Assembly (NCBI RefSeq): GCF_023516715.1
Contig: NZ_JAMGSI010000002.1
Span: 372,001 to 436,000, forward strand
Direction of reading: 5' to 3'
Origin: Akkermansia massiliensis
Lineage (GTDB): Bacteria; Verrucomicrobiota; Verrucomicrobiia; Verrucomicrobiales; Akkermansiaceae
Length of the DNA stretch: 64,000 bases
The position numbers and the translations under genes are program-made. Numbering within the stretch: position 1 is the stretch's first letter; each line of letters opens with the position of its first letter. The notes under the pieces were generated by a model. The model had not been told where the DNA came from. It worked only from the letters and a program-made list of their open reading frames with translations, and searched no databases. Positions 47,502 through 56,025 of this stretch are shown here, piece by piece.

Positions 47502-48083
47502 TTAGGCGTTAGCGGTTTGAGTTTCTTCGGCCTTCTTCGGTTCACGCATGGGAACGCCCAGACCGCGAAGCAGGTCGCGGCCTTCATCGTCCGTAGGAGC
47601 GGAAGTCACGAAAATGATGTCGAAGCCGATCTGACGCTTGATCTGGTCAAGTTCGATTTCGGGGAAGATGGACTGGTCGGAGATACCGATGGCATAGTTC
47701 CCGTTGCCGTCAAAGGACTTGTAGGGAAGGCCGCGGAAGTCGCGGATGTTCGGAGCCGTCACGTTGATGAAGCGGTCCAGGAATTCCCACATGCGGGTGC
47801 CGCGCAGCGTTACGCGGGCTCCCAGAGGTTCGCCTTCACGCACCTTGAAGTTGGCCACGCTCTTGCGGGCGAAGGTGACGGACGGCTTTTGTCCGGTAAT
47901 TTTAGCGATTTCATTGACGGCATCTTCCACGGCCTGTTTGCGGTCCGGGTGCTTGCCCATGCAGGAGGTGACAACGATCTTCTCCAGGCGGGGAATCTGA
48001 TGCACGTTCTTGTATGCATGCTTCGCTTGAAGGCCGGGAACGACCTTTTCACGGTAGTATGTTTGCAGTGTTGGTGTACTCAT
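47502..48083 (-). CDS. rplE: 50S ribosomal protein L5
   Basis: A 193-residue 5S rRNA-binding protein. Motifs: 'LQTYYREKVVPGLQ', 'IPRLEKIVVTSCMGKHPDRKQAVEDAVNEIAKITGQKPSVTFA', 'LGARVTLRGTRMWEFLDRFI' and 'IFPEIELDQIKRQIGFDIIFVTSA'. A short Lys/Glu/Thr tail ends the protein. It follows rplX after 65 bases. Confidence 0.97.
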   Translation of the reverse strand: MSTPTLQTYYREKVVPGLQAKHAYKNVHQIPRLEKIVVTSCMGKHPDRKQAVEDAVNEIAKITGQKPSVTFARKSVANFKVREGEPLGARVTLRGTRMWEFLDRFINVTAPNIRDFRGLPYKSFDGNGNYAIGISDQSIFPEIELDQIKRQIGFDIIFVTSAPTDDEGRDLLRGLGVPMREPKKAEETQTANA

Positions 48084-48148
48084 TGTTTTAGCGGGTCAGC
48101 TCTTTATTAATGATTTATGTGGCTTAAGCGCAGGGTCAGGCCGGAGGC

Positions 48149-48376
48149 CTAGCCTACTTTTTTCACGTTGGAGATGTGAATCGGGCCGTTAATCTCCTGA
48201 ATGCCGCCTTCCGGGTTCTGTTCCGTCGGGCGCACAGCCTTTTTCAGGGTGCGGACGCCTTCTACGATGACAGTACCTTTGGAAGCATTCACGGCGAGAA
48301 CGGTGCCGCGCTTGCCCTTGTGGTTACGTCCGGCGATGATTTCTACTTCATCACCTTTTTTCACGTGGGTCTTCAT
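48149..48376 (-). CDS. rplX: 50S ribosomal protein L24
   Basis: A 75-residue KOW-motif protein that starts 50S assembly. '[36 protein letters not shown]' is the KOW domain, and '[17 protein letters not shown]' follows. It is shorter than the roughly 104-residue E. coli protein, lacking the C-terminal extension. It is the first gene of this ribosomal unit: upstream, instead of rplN, is a leader with a hairpin and a candidate promoter, then nadK. Confidence 0.95.
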   Translation of the reverse strand: MKTHVKKGDEVEIIAGRNHKGKRGTVLAVNASKGTVIVEGVRTLKKAVRPTEQNPEGGIQEINGPIHISNVKKVG

Positions 48377-48412
48377 ATATGACTATTTCTTACGCGTTTA
48401 TGCGATTAAGAT

Positions 48413-48433
48413 CTACCACCCCCTTGGTGGTAG
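48413..48433 (-). promoter_or_regulatory. Leader hairpin of the rplX operon
   Basis: CTACCACC / GGTGGTAG, perfect 8-base stem with a 5-base loop, 37 bases before the rplX start and about 13 bases downstream of the candidate -10. Its place in a short ribosomal-operon leader suggests autoregulation by a ribosomal protein or a 5'-end stabiliser. Confidence 0.45.
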
Positions 48434-48445
48434 GGCAGGAAGAGT

Positions 48446-48470
48446 ATTATAGGATAGGCCTTTTCGTCAA
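48446..48470 (-). promoter_or_regulatory. Candidate rplX operon promoter
   Basis: A perfect TATAAT (48446-48451, minus strand) lies about 70 bases before rplX. TTGACG (48465-48470) is only 13 bases upstream of it, too short for standard spacing, so the -10 is the firmer part of the call. Confidence 0.4.
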
Positions 48471-48586
48471 GCCCGCATCCTAAAAAAATCGTTTTACCGC
48501 CCCTGCGCCAATGTGGAACGATCAATGGAGAAGCGCCCCGGCCTGCAAAAGACACCGGGCCCGGTTTCCGAACCGCCGGAACGGTT

Positions 48587-49459
48587 TTATTCATCATCCG
48601 TAGGAATCTCCGCTCCCTGCCAGCGCAGCTTGGCCCTCAAGAGAGCGCCGAAGTTCTGTTTGCGGAGATGAACCAGGGAGAGGGTTTCCGGAGCTTTCCG
48701 GATCACGAGGCTTTCTCCCACTTCAATGGGATAGGCGGAACGGCCGTCCAGGGAATAAACCATGGAATCAAAGCGGCCGCGGCGCTCGCGGGGCCGCAGG
48801 CGTATGGTCATGGTGTCCGGAAGCACCACGGAACGGTTGGTCAGGCTGTGCGGGCAGATGGGGGTGACGCACACCACGCGGGACATGGGCCATACCAGCG
48901 GCCCTCCGGCGGAAAGGGAGTACGCCGTGGAGCCGGTGGGGGTGGAGACCAGAACGCCGTCCGCATGGTAGCGGTTCAGCAGTTCTCCGTCTATCTCGGC
49001 ATCCAGGTCCACCATCTTGCCGGACTGGGCGCGGATGAGGGAGACTTCATTCAGCGCCAGCTTGCGGGGAGGGACTGCGACACCGTCCACGCCCATCCGG
49101 ACCACCTCCAGCATGGAGCGCTCGTCCGTCAGGAAGGAACCCTCCTGGAGGGCGTACGCCAGCAGCGGCAGCTCCTGTACGGAACAGGTGGTCATGAATC
49201 CCAGGCGTCCCAGGTTCACGCCCGCCAGGGGCACGTGGTGCGCAGCCGCCAGAGAGGAGACGGTCAGCATGGTGCCGTCCCCGCCGAAGGTTACCAGCAT
49301 GCTACACCGGACAATGGCCTGTTCCAGGGCATCCGGCGTCTCAATGACGCAGGACCCCAGCCCGTGGCGGGAAAGCTCGCGGCGCATGATGCGCAGCGCT
49401 TCCCCCAGTCCCGGTTTTTCCGCCAACGCGACCAGGCCGATTACCTTGGAAGGATTCAT
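48587..49459 (-). CDS. nadK: NAD kinase
   Basis: Phosphorylates NAD to NADP using ATP or polyphosphate. The 290-residue protein shows the GGDGT motif in MLVTFGGDGTMLTVS (near residues 58-72), 'GVNLGRLGFMT', 'RYHADGVLVSTPTGSTAYSLSAGGPLVWP' (NAD-binding) and 'SDLGVT'-region equivalent 'PICPHSLTNRSVVLP'. I use the ATG at 49459, which gives the family N-terminus (MNPSKVIGLVALAEKPG). Upstream codons are poor. The gene is divergent from the RlpA-like gene and upstream of the ribosomal unit on the same strand. Confidence 0.95.
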   Translation of the reverse strand: MNPSKVIGLVALAEKPGLGEALRIMRRELSRHGLGSCVIETPDALEQAIVRCSMLVTFGGDGTMLTVSSLAAAHHVPLAGVNLGRLGFMTTCSVQELPLLAYALQEGSFLTDERSMLEVVRMGVDGVAVPPRKLALNEVSLIRAQSGKMVDLDAEIDGELLNRYHADGVLVSTPTGSTAYSLSAGGPLVWPMSRVVCVTPICPHSLTNRSVVLPDTMTIRLRPRERRGRFDSMVYSLDGRSAYPIEVGESLVIRKAPETLSLVHLRKQNFGALLRAKLRWQGAEIPTDDE

Positions 49460-49592
49460 GCGGGCAAGCATACTGCATTTTCCCGCGCCGCTCAACTGGT
49501 AAACCACGGCAGGGGGAAAGATTCCTTCCGGGCATCCCTATCCATTAAATTTCAATTCCTGTTTCTTTTTTGTTATACAAGATTATAAACAT

Positions 49593-50114
49593 GTGTTAAA
49601 GATAAAAAGCGTGAATTGGTCCCTCCCCGTCCTGCTGCTTTTTCTGATGCCGGGCTGTTCCACTACGGAGAAGTGCGGCCAGAAAACGGCCCCGGCCGTA
49701 CAGGCGACAGAGGCGCATGTAAAAAATGCGCCCTACCGGGTGAGGGGGAAAAGATATACTCCCATGAGCGTCGCAGACGCCCTGCAATACAGTGAAACCG
49801 GCTATGCCTCCTGGTATGGCGGGAAAGGACGCAGCATGAAGACATCCTCCGGAGAGTACATCAATCCCCAGCGGTCCATGACGGCGGCCCACAAAACCCT
49901 GCCGATGCCGTGCAAGGTGAAAGTCACCTGCCTGGCCACGGGCAAATCAGCCGTCGTCAGGATCAACAACCGAGGCCCCTTTCACAGCAACCGCCTGATA
50001 GACCTGACCGCGTCCGCCGCAAGCCGCATCGGCCTGCACAGCCGCGGCGTATCCAAGGTCCGTCTGGAAGTCATTTCAGTGGGTGACGGCCCGTACGAGG
50101 TTTTCGCCCGTTAA
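49593..50114 (+). CDS. rlpA: RlpA-like lipoprotein (double-psi beta-barrel)
   Basis: A 173-residue envelope protein. The GTG at 49593 gives a lysine-bearing signal and a lipobox ending in M-P-G-C (Cys at residue 22); a GTG at 49611 is less likely because no positive charge would precede the hydrophobic core. RlpA proteins cleave denuded glycan strands of peptidoglycan at septa. The DPBB core has 'ETGYASWYGGKGRSMKTSSGEYINPQRSMTAAHKTLP' with the conserved Glu and His. The usual N-D-R-G-P-F reads NNRGPF, so the Asp thought to act in catalysis is Asn. No SPOR domain is present. The phosphatase gene follows after 39 bases. Confidence 0.88.
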   Translation: MLKIKSVNWSLPVLLLFLMPGCSTTEKCGQKTAPAVQATEAHVKNAPYRVRGKRYTPMSVADALQYSETGYASWYGGKGRSMKTSSGEYINPQRSMTAAHKTLPMPCKVKVTCLATGKSAVVRINNRGPFHSNRLIDLTASAASRIGLHSRGVSKVRLEVISVGDGPYEVFAR

Positions 50115-50153
50115 TCCCTTTTATCATTTCCCGTATCTCTACTTTCTCCATCC

Positions 50154-51611
50154 ATGATTCCGCCCCGCATTCTCCTTGCCGGCCTGGCATGCCTGTGCCC
50201 GTTCACCCTGGCTCAGAAGCTCAAATCGGATCCCCACAAAACGCTGATCATCATTTCCACCAGCGATATGCACGGCAATCTGGAAAAATTCCCCAAACTG
50301 GCCACGCTGGTAAAACAGTACCGCGCCAAATACCCGCACGTGCTGCTGGTGGATTCCGGAGATTATTTCATGGGCAACCCCTATGTGGACGACTGGGAAA
50401 AACGGGGCGAACCCCTGACTGTCCTGATGAACAAGCTTAAGTACGACATCGTGACCATCGGGAACCATGACCTGGATTACGGGCAGGAAGCCCTGCGGGA
50501 CCACATTAAGGGGATGCCCGGCACCAAGTTTGTCGTTACCAACGTCAATCCCTCCCCCACGCTGGAAAATTGTTTTTCCCCGTATGCCAGCATCCCCATC
50601 AAGGGCACGCCGATTTCCATAGGGTTCATCGGCCTGGTGGACCTACAGACCACGGACGTCCGCAGGATGAGCGGCATTTCATGGAAACTGCCGGATGAAG
50701 AGGATTACAAGGGCATCACGGACAGGTTCCGCCTGCACCATAACACCATCAATGTCATCCTCAGCCACCTGGGATACGACCACGATCTGAAAATGATGAA
50801 GTATTCTCCGAATATCGACGTCATTCTGGGTGGCCATACTCATGTGATGCTTCCGCACGGCCATCTCAGAACCGGAACGCTGCTCAGCCACACGGGCCAC
50901 AGACTGAGCCATGCAGGCGTTACGGAAATCACCTTCTCCACGGAAAAACCCGCCTCCATCCTTTCCAAGTCCACGAAGGCCGTTTCCCTGGACGAAAGGA
51001 TTCCCAGCGACCCGGAAGTAGAGAAGATTGTCCAGCAGTTCACCGGAAACCCGTTCTTCAACCAGCAGGTGGGCGTCGCCGGGGAGGATATCACGCACGT
51101 CACCGTAGGCACCTTTTTCTGCAAAGCCATCCAGCAGGCCTCCCATTCGGACATTGCCATTTACAACTGCGGCGGCGTACGGGCCAGAAGCCATCTCTGC
51201 AAGGGCCCCATCAAGATCAAGGATATTTATGAAATGGAGCCCTTCCGGGAAAAGGTCGTCACCTGCTCCATGAGCAAGGCGGACATTGAACAACTGATTC
51301 TGTCCAAATTCATGTCCCCGTCCGATGACGAAGGAGGCATTCTGGAAGTTTACTGCTCCGGCTTTTCCTACCAGATTATGGACGGCGTTACGCCAAGCAT
51401 CACCAGCACCTTGAAAAACGGCGTCATTTACACTGTCGCGATGGGCGACTACCTGTGCAACAATTTCAAATTCCCTCAAAAGGGAAACGGCAAACCGACG
51501 GGAATAAGCGTCCGTTCAGCCCTGATCGAATATCTGAAACAAATCAAGGAGCTTTTCAATCCGCCGCCGCCCAAACTGCCCATCATCAAAGATACGACGT
51601 TCGCCCTGTAA
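50154..51611 (+). CDS. 5'-nucleotidase/2',3'-cyclic phosphodiesterase family metallophosphatase
   Basis: A 485-residue exported enzyme (signal peptide near 1-20, MIPPRILLAGLACLCPFTLA) that should hydrolyse nucleotides or related phosphate esters outside the cytoplasm. N-terminal metallophosphoesterase motifs: DMHGN (D-x-H), VDSGDYFMGN, IGNHDLDYG, 'ILSHLGYDHD' and GGHTH. The C-terminal 5'-nucleotidase domain (about 290-485) shows 'FFCKAIQQASHSDIAIYNCGGVRA' and 'DIYEMEPFREKVVTCSMSKADIEQLI', matching the UshA family. It is 39 bases downstream of the RlpA-like gene. Substrate choice is unresolved. Confidence 0.9.
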   Translation: MIPPRILLAGLACLCPFTLAQKLKSDPHKTLIIISTSDMHGNLEKFPKLATLVKQYRAKYPHVLLVDSGDYFMGNPYVDDWEKRGEPLTVLMNKLKYDIVTIGNHDLDYGQEALRDHIKGMPGTKFVVTNVNPSPTLENCFSPYASIPIKGTPISIGFIGLVDLQTTDVRRMSGISWKLPDEEDYKGITDRFRLHHNTINVILSHLGYDHDLKMMKYSPNIDVILGGHTHVMLPHGHLRTGTLLSHTGHRLSHAGVTEITFSTEKPASILSKSTKAVSLDERIPSDPEVEKIVQQFTGNPFFNQQVGVAGEDITHVTVGTFFCKAIQQASHSDIAIYNCGGVRARSHLCKGPIKIKDIYEMEPFREKVVTCSMSKADIEQLILSKFMSPSDDEGGILEVYCSGFSYQIMDGVTPSITSTLKNGVIYTVAMGDYLCNNFKFPQKGNGKPTGISVRSALIEYLKQIKELFNPPPPKLPIIKDTTFAL

Positions 51612-51689
51612 GCGGCACGGGAACCGCATGCCGCAGGGCGGCGGGATGGATTGAACAAGCTGGGCGGCCATGCTACATTCCTTCCAGCC

Positions 51690-54371
51690 ATGCAGCCGGA
51701 ATCCCATCACGCAGCGCCGGAAGAGGAACGGAACTTCAGCGGTTTCCGCATCCTTCCATCCGGAGCGCCGGTGACGGACACGCCCCCCTTCGACCGCCTG
51801 TTTGAAGAGGGGGCCGGAAACGGATTATATGCCCTCGCGGTCTCCAACTGGGAAACCGCGCCTGACCCGGGCGCCTTTTTTATCAAGAACATGGCGCGCC
51901 AGGCGCTCACCCGCATGGCGCACGCCGCCGCGGAAAGGCCGGATGAGGTGGACACCGTCCTGGACCACCTGCTGGCCTCCACGGCGGAAAGAGCGGCCCT
52001 GGCGGAACAGTTCCCTCCCGTGCCGGGGGCGGAATACGTCACTCCAGGCGTCATCGCCGGATGGCTTGAGGATTTCCGGAGGCTGGTGAAAAAGGAAGTC
52101 GGCGCCCGCGGCATCACTCCCGCCGCGTGGCTGAACGGGCTGGGCGCCCCCTGGAACCAGATTGGGAAGGTATTCTTCCACCTTGCGGAAAACCGGGATG
52201 ACGCCACGGGCTCCCGGCCCTTTGCCTTCATGGCTACCTTTGCGCATCAAAGCGCGGCGGACAACCAGGTGCGCCACCTTCCCCTTTCCACCGCCCTGAA
52301 ACTTCATGAAGGGAACTACACTGCCCTGCTGGCCGTGCTCCAGCCCTTGAAGGAAGCGGCACGGGAAAGCTCCCTGCTGCAGCGACTGCTGGACAATGGA
52401 AAGATTTACGCCCCGCTGGCCTGGAGCGCTGCGGAAGCCCGGGACTTTTTACAGGACACGCCAGCCTATGAACATGCAGGCATCATCGTGCGCATGGTGA
52501 ACCTGTGGAGAAAATCCCCTCCCAAATTACAGGTAAAAGTCACGGCGGACGCTCCCGGCAGTGAAAAAACGGCTCATTCCTCCGGGCTTTCCGTCCACAG
52601 CCTGCTGCGGTTTTCCGTAGCCGCCACGCTGGGAGGCAGGGACCTGGCCCCGGAGGAACTGGAGGAACTGCTCAGCAACGGAGACGGCCTGATACGCTTC
52701 AAGGGGGAATGGGTGCGCGTGGACGCTCAAAAAGTCCGGGACCTGATGGACCGGTGGACCAAGGCGGCGCGCATGATGAGTTCCCTGGGCATTCCCCTGG
52801 TTCAGGGGCTGAGGCTGCTGGTCAACGGCCCTTCCGACCAGCTTGCGCAACTCCCGGAACCGGATGAAGACTGCGTGGTGGAACCGGGCCGGGATCTCCG
52901 GCAGGCCCTGGATATCCTGGCGGGGGAGGTTTCCGTCTCCGTGCCGGAGCTTGCGCCCCGGTTGAACGCACTGATGCGCCCTTACCAGAAAGAGGGCTTT
53001 TCCTTCCTGTACCGGGTTACGGAACGGGGCTTCGGCGCCTGCCTGGCGGACGACATGGGGCTGGGGAAAACCCTTCAGGTCATCGCATGGCTGGATGCGC
53101 TGCGGAGGGAAGGCCGGCTGGAAGGCCTCCCGGCCCTGATCGTGGCCCCGGCGTCCCTCCTGTCCAACTGGAAGGAGGAAGCGGAACGCTTCGCGCCGGA
53201 GCTCGCCCTGCGCATCATGCACCCCTCCGCCCCGGATTCATGGCAGCCGGAGGAAATACCGCGCCGGGAAGGCTGCCACGCCGTCATTACTACCTACGGC
53301 ATGGCCGCGCGCGCGCCTGCGCTGGCCGGGCTGCATTTCCCGGCCATCATTCTGGATGAAGCCCAGGCCATTAAAAACGCAGGTTCCGCACGTTCCCGCG
53401 CCATCCGCTCCCTGCACGGGGAGAGGCGCGCCGCCCTGTCCGGCACGCCGGTGGAAAACAACCTGAATGAATTATGGAGCCTGATGGAATTCCTGAATCC
53501 GGGCCTGCTTGGCGGCAGAAAAAGCTTTGAAGCCTTCACCCGCTCCCTGGAACGAGGCTATGCCCCGCTGCGCCGCCTGGTGCGCCCTTTCATCCTGCGC
53601 AGGATGAAGACGGATCCAGCCCTGGTCCCCGACCTGCCGGACAAGACGGAAATACCCGCCTACTGCCCCCTCACGCCGGAACAGGCCGCCCTGTACCAGA
53701 CGCAGATAGATACGCTGCACGCCATGCTGGACGAACCGGACCCGGCCGCCCGCCTCATGCTGATCCTGCCCGTCCTGGCGCGCCTCAAGCAAATCTGCAA
53801 CCATCCGGCGCAGTTCCAGGGCACGGACGACTACGCCCCGGAACGCTCCGGAAAGTTCCTGCGTCTTCAGGAATTGTGCGCCTCCATCGCCGCCCGGCAG
53901 GAAAAAGCCATCCTCTTCACGCAGTTCCGTTCCATCATTCCCCATCTGCACGACTTGCTTTCCGGGGTCTTCGGCCGTTCCGGGCTTACCCTGCACGGAG
54001 GCACGCCCATTCCGGAACGCCAGGGCATCGTCACCGCCTTCCAGAAGGAATCCGGGCCTCCCTTCTGCATCCTGTCCCTGAAGGCCGCCGGGACCGGACT
54101 GACTCTGACCCAGGCCTCCCACGTCATCCATGTGGACCGCTGGTGGAACCCCGCCGTGGAAAACCAGGCGACGGACCGGGCCTACCGCATCGGCCAGCAC
54201 CGGAACGTGCTGGTGCACCGCCTGATCTGCCGCGGCACCATTGAGGACCGCATTGACGCCATGCTGACGGAAAAGCGCCGCATGGCGGACGACCTGTTCT
54301 CCGGCGGTCCGGAACAGTGGCTCATGAACATGAGCGCAGAAGAACTTAAGGACGTTCTTTGCAAGAGCTGA
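51690..54371 (+). CDS. SNF2-family DEAD/DEAH helicase
   Basis: An 893-residue ATP-dependent DNA translocase. The N-terminal 420 residues are an uncharacterised helical region. The SNF2 ATPase follows: 'RPYQKEGFSFLYRV', Walker A 'ADDMGLGKTLQVIAWLDAL' (about residue 455), 'LIVAPASLLSNWKEEAERF', Walker B-type LDEAQAIKN (about 556), 'ALSGTPVENNLNELWSLMEFL', then the helicase C domain with 'AILFTQFRSIIPHLHDLL', 'ILSLKAAGTGLTLTQASHVIHVDRWWNPAVENQATDRAYRIGQ'. Bacterial proteins of this type are linked to RNA polymerase recycling or DNA repair. Chosen start ATG 51690; an upstream TTG is unlikely. A terminator-like hairpin follows. Confidence 0.93.
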   Translation: MQPESHHAAPEEERNFSGFRILPSGAPVTDTPPFDRLFEEGAGNGLYALAVSNWETAPDPGAFFIKNMARQALTRMAHAAAERPDEVDTVLDHLLASTAERAALAEQFPPVPGAEYVTPGVIAGWLEDFRRLVKKEVGARGITPAAWLNGLGAPWNQIGKVFFHLAENRDDATGSRPFAFMATFAHQSAADNQVRHLPLSTALKLHEGNYTALLAVLQPLKEAARESSLLQRLLDNGKIYAPLAWSAAEARDFLQDTPAYEHAGIIVRMVNLWRKSPPKLQVKVTADAPGSEKTAHSSGLSVHSLLRFSVAATLGGRDLAPEELEELLSNGDGLIRFKGEWVRVDAQKVRDLMDRWTKAARMMSSLGIPLVQGLRLLVNGPSDQLAQLPEPDEDCVVEPGRDLRQALDILAGEVSVSVPELAPRLNALMRPYQKEGFSFLYRVTERGFGACLADDMGLGKTLQVIAWLDALRREGRLEGLPALIVAPASLLSNWKEEAERFAPELALRIMHPSAPDSWQPEEIPRREGCHAVITTYGMAARAPALAGLHFPAIILDEAQAIKNAGSARSRAIRSLHGERRAALSGTPVENNLNELWSLMEFLNPGLLGGRKSFEAFTRSLERGYAPLRRLVRPFILRRMKTDPALVPDLPDKTEIPAYCPLTPEQAALYQTQIDTLHAMLDEPDPAARLMLILPVLARLKQICNHPAQFQGTDDYAPERSGKFLRLQELCASIAARQEKAILFTQFRSIIPHLHDLLSGVFGRSGLTLHGGTPIPERQGIVTAFQKESGPPFCILSLKAAGTGLTLTQASHVIHVDRWWNPAVENQATDRAYRIGQHRNVLVHRLICRGTIEDRIDAMLTEKRRMADDLFSGGPEQWLMNMSAEELKDVLCKS

Positions 54372-54439
54372 ACCAATTTCATCTCCTGAAGGAGCGGTTG
54401 ATGAAAATCAATTCAACGGGGAGATGAGAAAGGGAACAG

Positions 54440-54464
54440 AAAAATGCATTAATACGCATTTTTT
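54440..54464 (+). terminator. Terminator of the SNF2 helicase gene
   Basis: AAAAATGC and GCATTTTT with an 8-base loop and one more T. It lies 68 bases after the helicase stop. Confidence 0.55.
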
Positions 54465-54509
54465 CCTCTCTGACGAGGGAAAGTCAGAAAATCCGGTTTT
54501 CTTGATGAG

Positions 54510-54570
54510 CCCTGTTTTTGGCATCCGGCCGCCCATGCCGGAGAATTTGCCGGAAATCATAAAAACAGGG
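54510..54570. ncRNA. Nested inverted repeats, possible structured RNA
   Basis: CCCTGTTTTT (54510-54519) pairs with AAAAACAGGG (54561-54570). Inside, GGCAT (54520-54524) pairs with ATGCC (54535-54539), and CCGGA/GCCGG segments allow further pairing. The structure could be an RNA or a DNA cruciform. No promoter is evident. Confidence 0.25.
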
Positions 54571-54877
54571 GCGTACACCATCACGGCATTCCACCTGTTT
54601 GCGGCAGCCTTGGAACAATCCCATGACGAAATCTTTCACCGTGCATTCCGCGTCCATTGTGTCTCACCCATATTAGCCATGCAAAGTTGCACCGGGGAAA
54701 CTGATTCGCGAGCTTCCAGGAATGCCTTATCTAACAGTAAAGCTTATAATTTATTTATTATGAATTAGAAAAATATTTTTACCACCCAATTCCTTTACGA
54801 TGGAATAACGGCAAAACATCTACCGGGATTATCAATTTTCATTGACAATTTATCATTTCAATTTCATAGGTGATAAT

Positions 54878-55255
54878 ATGATGATGGTTCCAAAAATATT
54901 GTGCTGTTTTTCGCTTGTTTTGGGCATCCTCGTTGGAGCGGCACATGCCAAACAAGCAAAATGCGGCTATGAGCTCATAAATATTTCAGAGCCGACAGCA
55001 GAGCTGGTTGAACCGGTTAAGGGAAAATCAATGAAATTCAAGGTTCATGCGACTGCCATGGCAACTTACACTCACAAGGACGGCTCCACTGTTTCAGAGA
55101 TCGTGAATCTGGATCAGGGTGCCACTGTTGTCGTGGATGTCTCGGAAGACCTGCCCTGGAATGAGAGAGCAAAAGAAAAGGCGATTCTTCTTTTACACCA
55201 AAAAGCCCTTTCCAGAAGAATGGAATTATGCAGAGACAACGGATGCAGCAAATAA
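54878..55255 (+). CDS. Small secreted protein of unknown function
   Basis: A 125-residue protein with signal peptide (MMMVPKILCCFSLVLGILVGAAHA) and a mature part of about 100 residues with three Cys. An AGGTGAT sequence at 54868-54874 is a good ribosome binding site for the ATG run at 54878/54881/54884; spacing favours 54881. The mature region 'KFKVHATAMATYTHKDGSTVSEIVNLDQGATVVVDV' looks beta-rich. No family is recognised. The composition is AT-richer than the surroundings, suggesting transfer. A second small secreted gene follows 45 bases later. Confidence 0.65.
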   Translation: MMMVPKILCCFSLVLGILVGAAHAKQAKCGYELINISEPTAELVEPVKGKSMKFKVHATAMATYTHKDGSTVSEIVNLDQGATVVVDVSEDLPWNERAKEKAILLLHQKALSRRMELCRDNGCSK

Positions 55256-55300
55256 TGGCGGCAACACAATAACCATACATATTAACAATAACATAGGGCA

Positions 55301-55798
55301 ATGAAGATGAAAATATTATTAAAAATAACCATTTTGACCATAGGATGCAGCGCCATGCTGGCCATCAACCCATCATTTGGAGCGGACGAAGCACAAAAAC
55401 AGGCCGCCGGGGCCGTCCAGTTTCCTGCCGGTTCCTATAAAAATCCCGCCGTGCTTGATCTTAAAGGGGTCAAGGATTACAGCATGCTGGAATCGGCGCG
55501 AGATGAATACCTCAGAAAACATTACGACGGTTACCGTGTTCTGGGTGAAGGATTCACCATGATTGGAGGCCGCTACATCCTTACCGTCAGCTTGACGAAT
55601 GATGAAGACGAAAACAAGGTAAACAATCTTAAGCTGGTCTATTTCGACATGACTGATGCGTATAAGAAATTAGGCAAATCAAAAGACAGGCAGACGCGCG
55701 AGAAAATAAAGGAATTGAAGAATAATCACCAACCCATGAGTGAAAAGGAACTCATGGAAAAACTGGAACGGGGGACGACGGAAAAAACCGGAAAATAA
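55301..55798 (+). CDS. Small secreted protein of unknown function
   Basis: A 165-residue protein with a signal peptide (MKMKILLKITILTIGCSAMLAINPSFGADEA); the ATG at 55307 is an alternative start. The mature part includes 'VKDYSMLESARDEYLRKHYDGYRVLGEGFTMIGGRYILTVSLTNDEDENKVNNLKLVYFDMTDAY', an alpha-beta pattern reminiscent of small periplasmic folds, and ends in a charged Lys/Glu-rich tail. No family is recognised. It forms a pair with the preceding gene and is closed by a strong terminator. Confidence 0.7.
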   Translation: MKMKILLKITILTIGCSAMLAINPSFGADEAQKQAAGAVQFPAGSYKNPAVLDLKGVKDYSMLESARDEYLRKHYDGYRVLGEGFTMIGGRYILTVSLTNDEDENKVNNLKLVYFDMTDAYKKLGKSKDRQTREKIKELKNNHQPMSEKELMEKLERGTTEKTGK

Positions 55799-55830
55799 GA
55801 TAAATGCCGTCTGGCCCCGGTTTTCATTTT

Positions 55831-55864
55831 AATCCCTCGCTATTTCCATAGTGAGGGATTTTTT
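55831..55864 (+). terminator. Intrinsic terminator
   Basis: AATCCCTCGCTA (55831-55842) and TAGTGAGGGATT (55849-55860) pair over 12 bases with one G-U pair and a 6-base loop, then TTTT. It closes the two-gene unit of small secreted proteins. Confidence 0.85.
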
Positions 55865-56025
55865 ACTGGAATGACTCCGCGCGCTGGCCTGTTAAATATA
55901 GAGCCTGTATTTTCTGATAAGCCGTAGTTTTTTTCAGGAATGCGACTCGCAGGCTTCATTTCCATGATGGCTGCGAGTCAAACACTGTACATCTGCTTTT
56001 CCAGCATCTTCTGCTATTTTCCTTC

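Larger units (their letters stand above)
54372..54877. other. 506-base AT-rich structured region (no convincing gene)
   Basis: It holds a TCATCTCC/GGAGATGA inverted repeat (54379-54386, 54420-54427), a terminator-like hairpin (54440-54464) and nested arms at 54510-54570. A 114-codon open frame from 54424 has poor coding character and no spaced ribosome binding site. Base composition becomes clearly AT-richer after about 54720. Confidence 0.5.

Noticed and set aside
48465-48470. TTGACG as a -35 box for rplX
   Set aside because: Spacing to the TATAAT is only 13 bases; I keep the -10 but do not rely on this hexamer.
54424-54768. 114-codon open frame starting MRKGTEKCIN
   Set aside because: No properly spaced ribosome binding site, spans a terminator-like hairpin and a nested inverted repeat, and shows no family or signal features.
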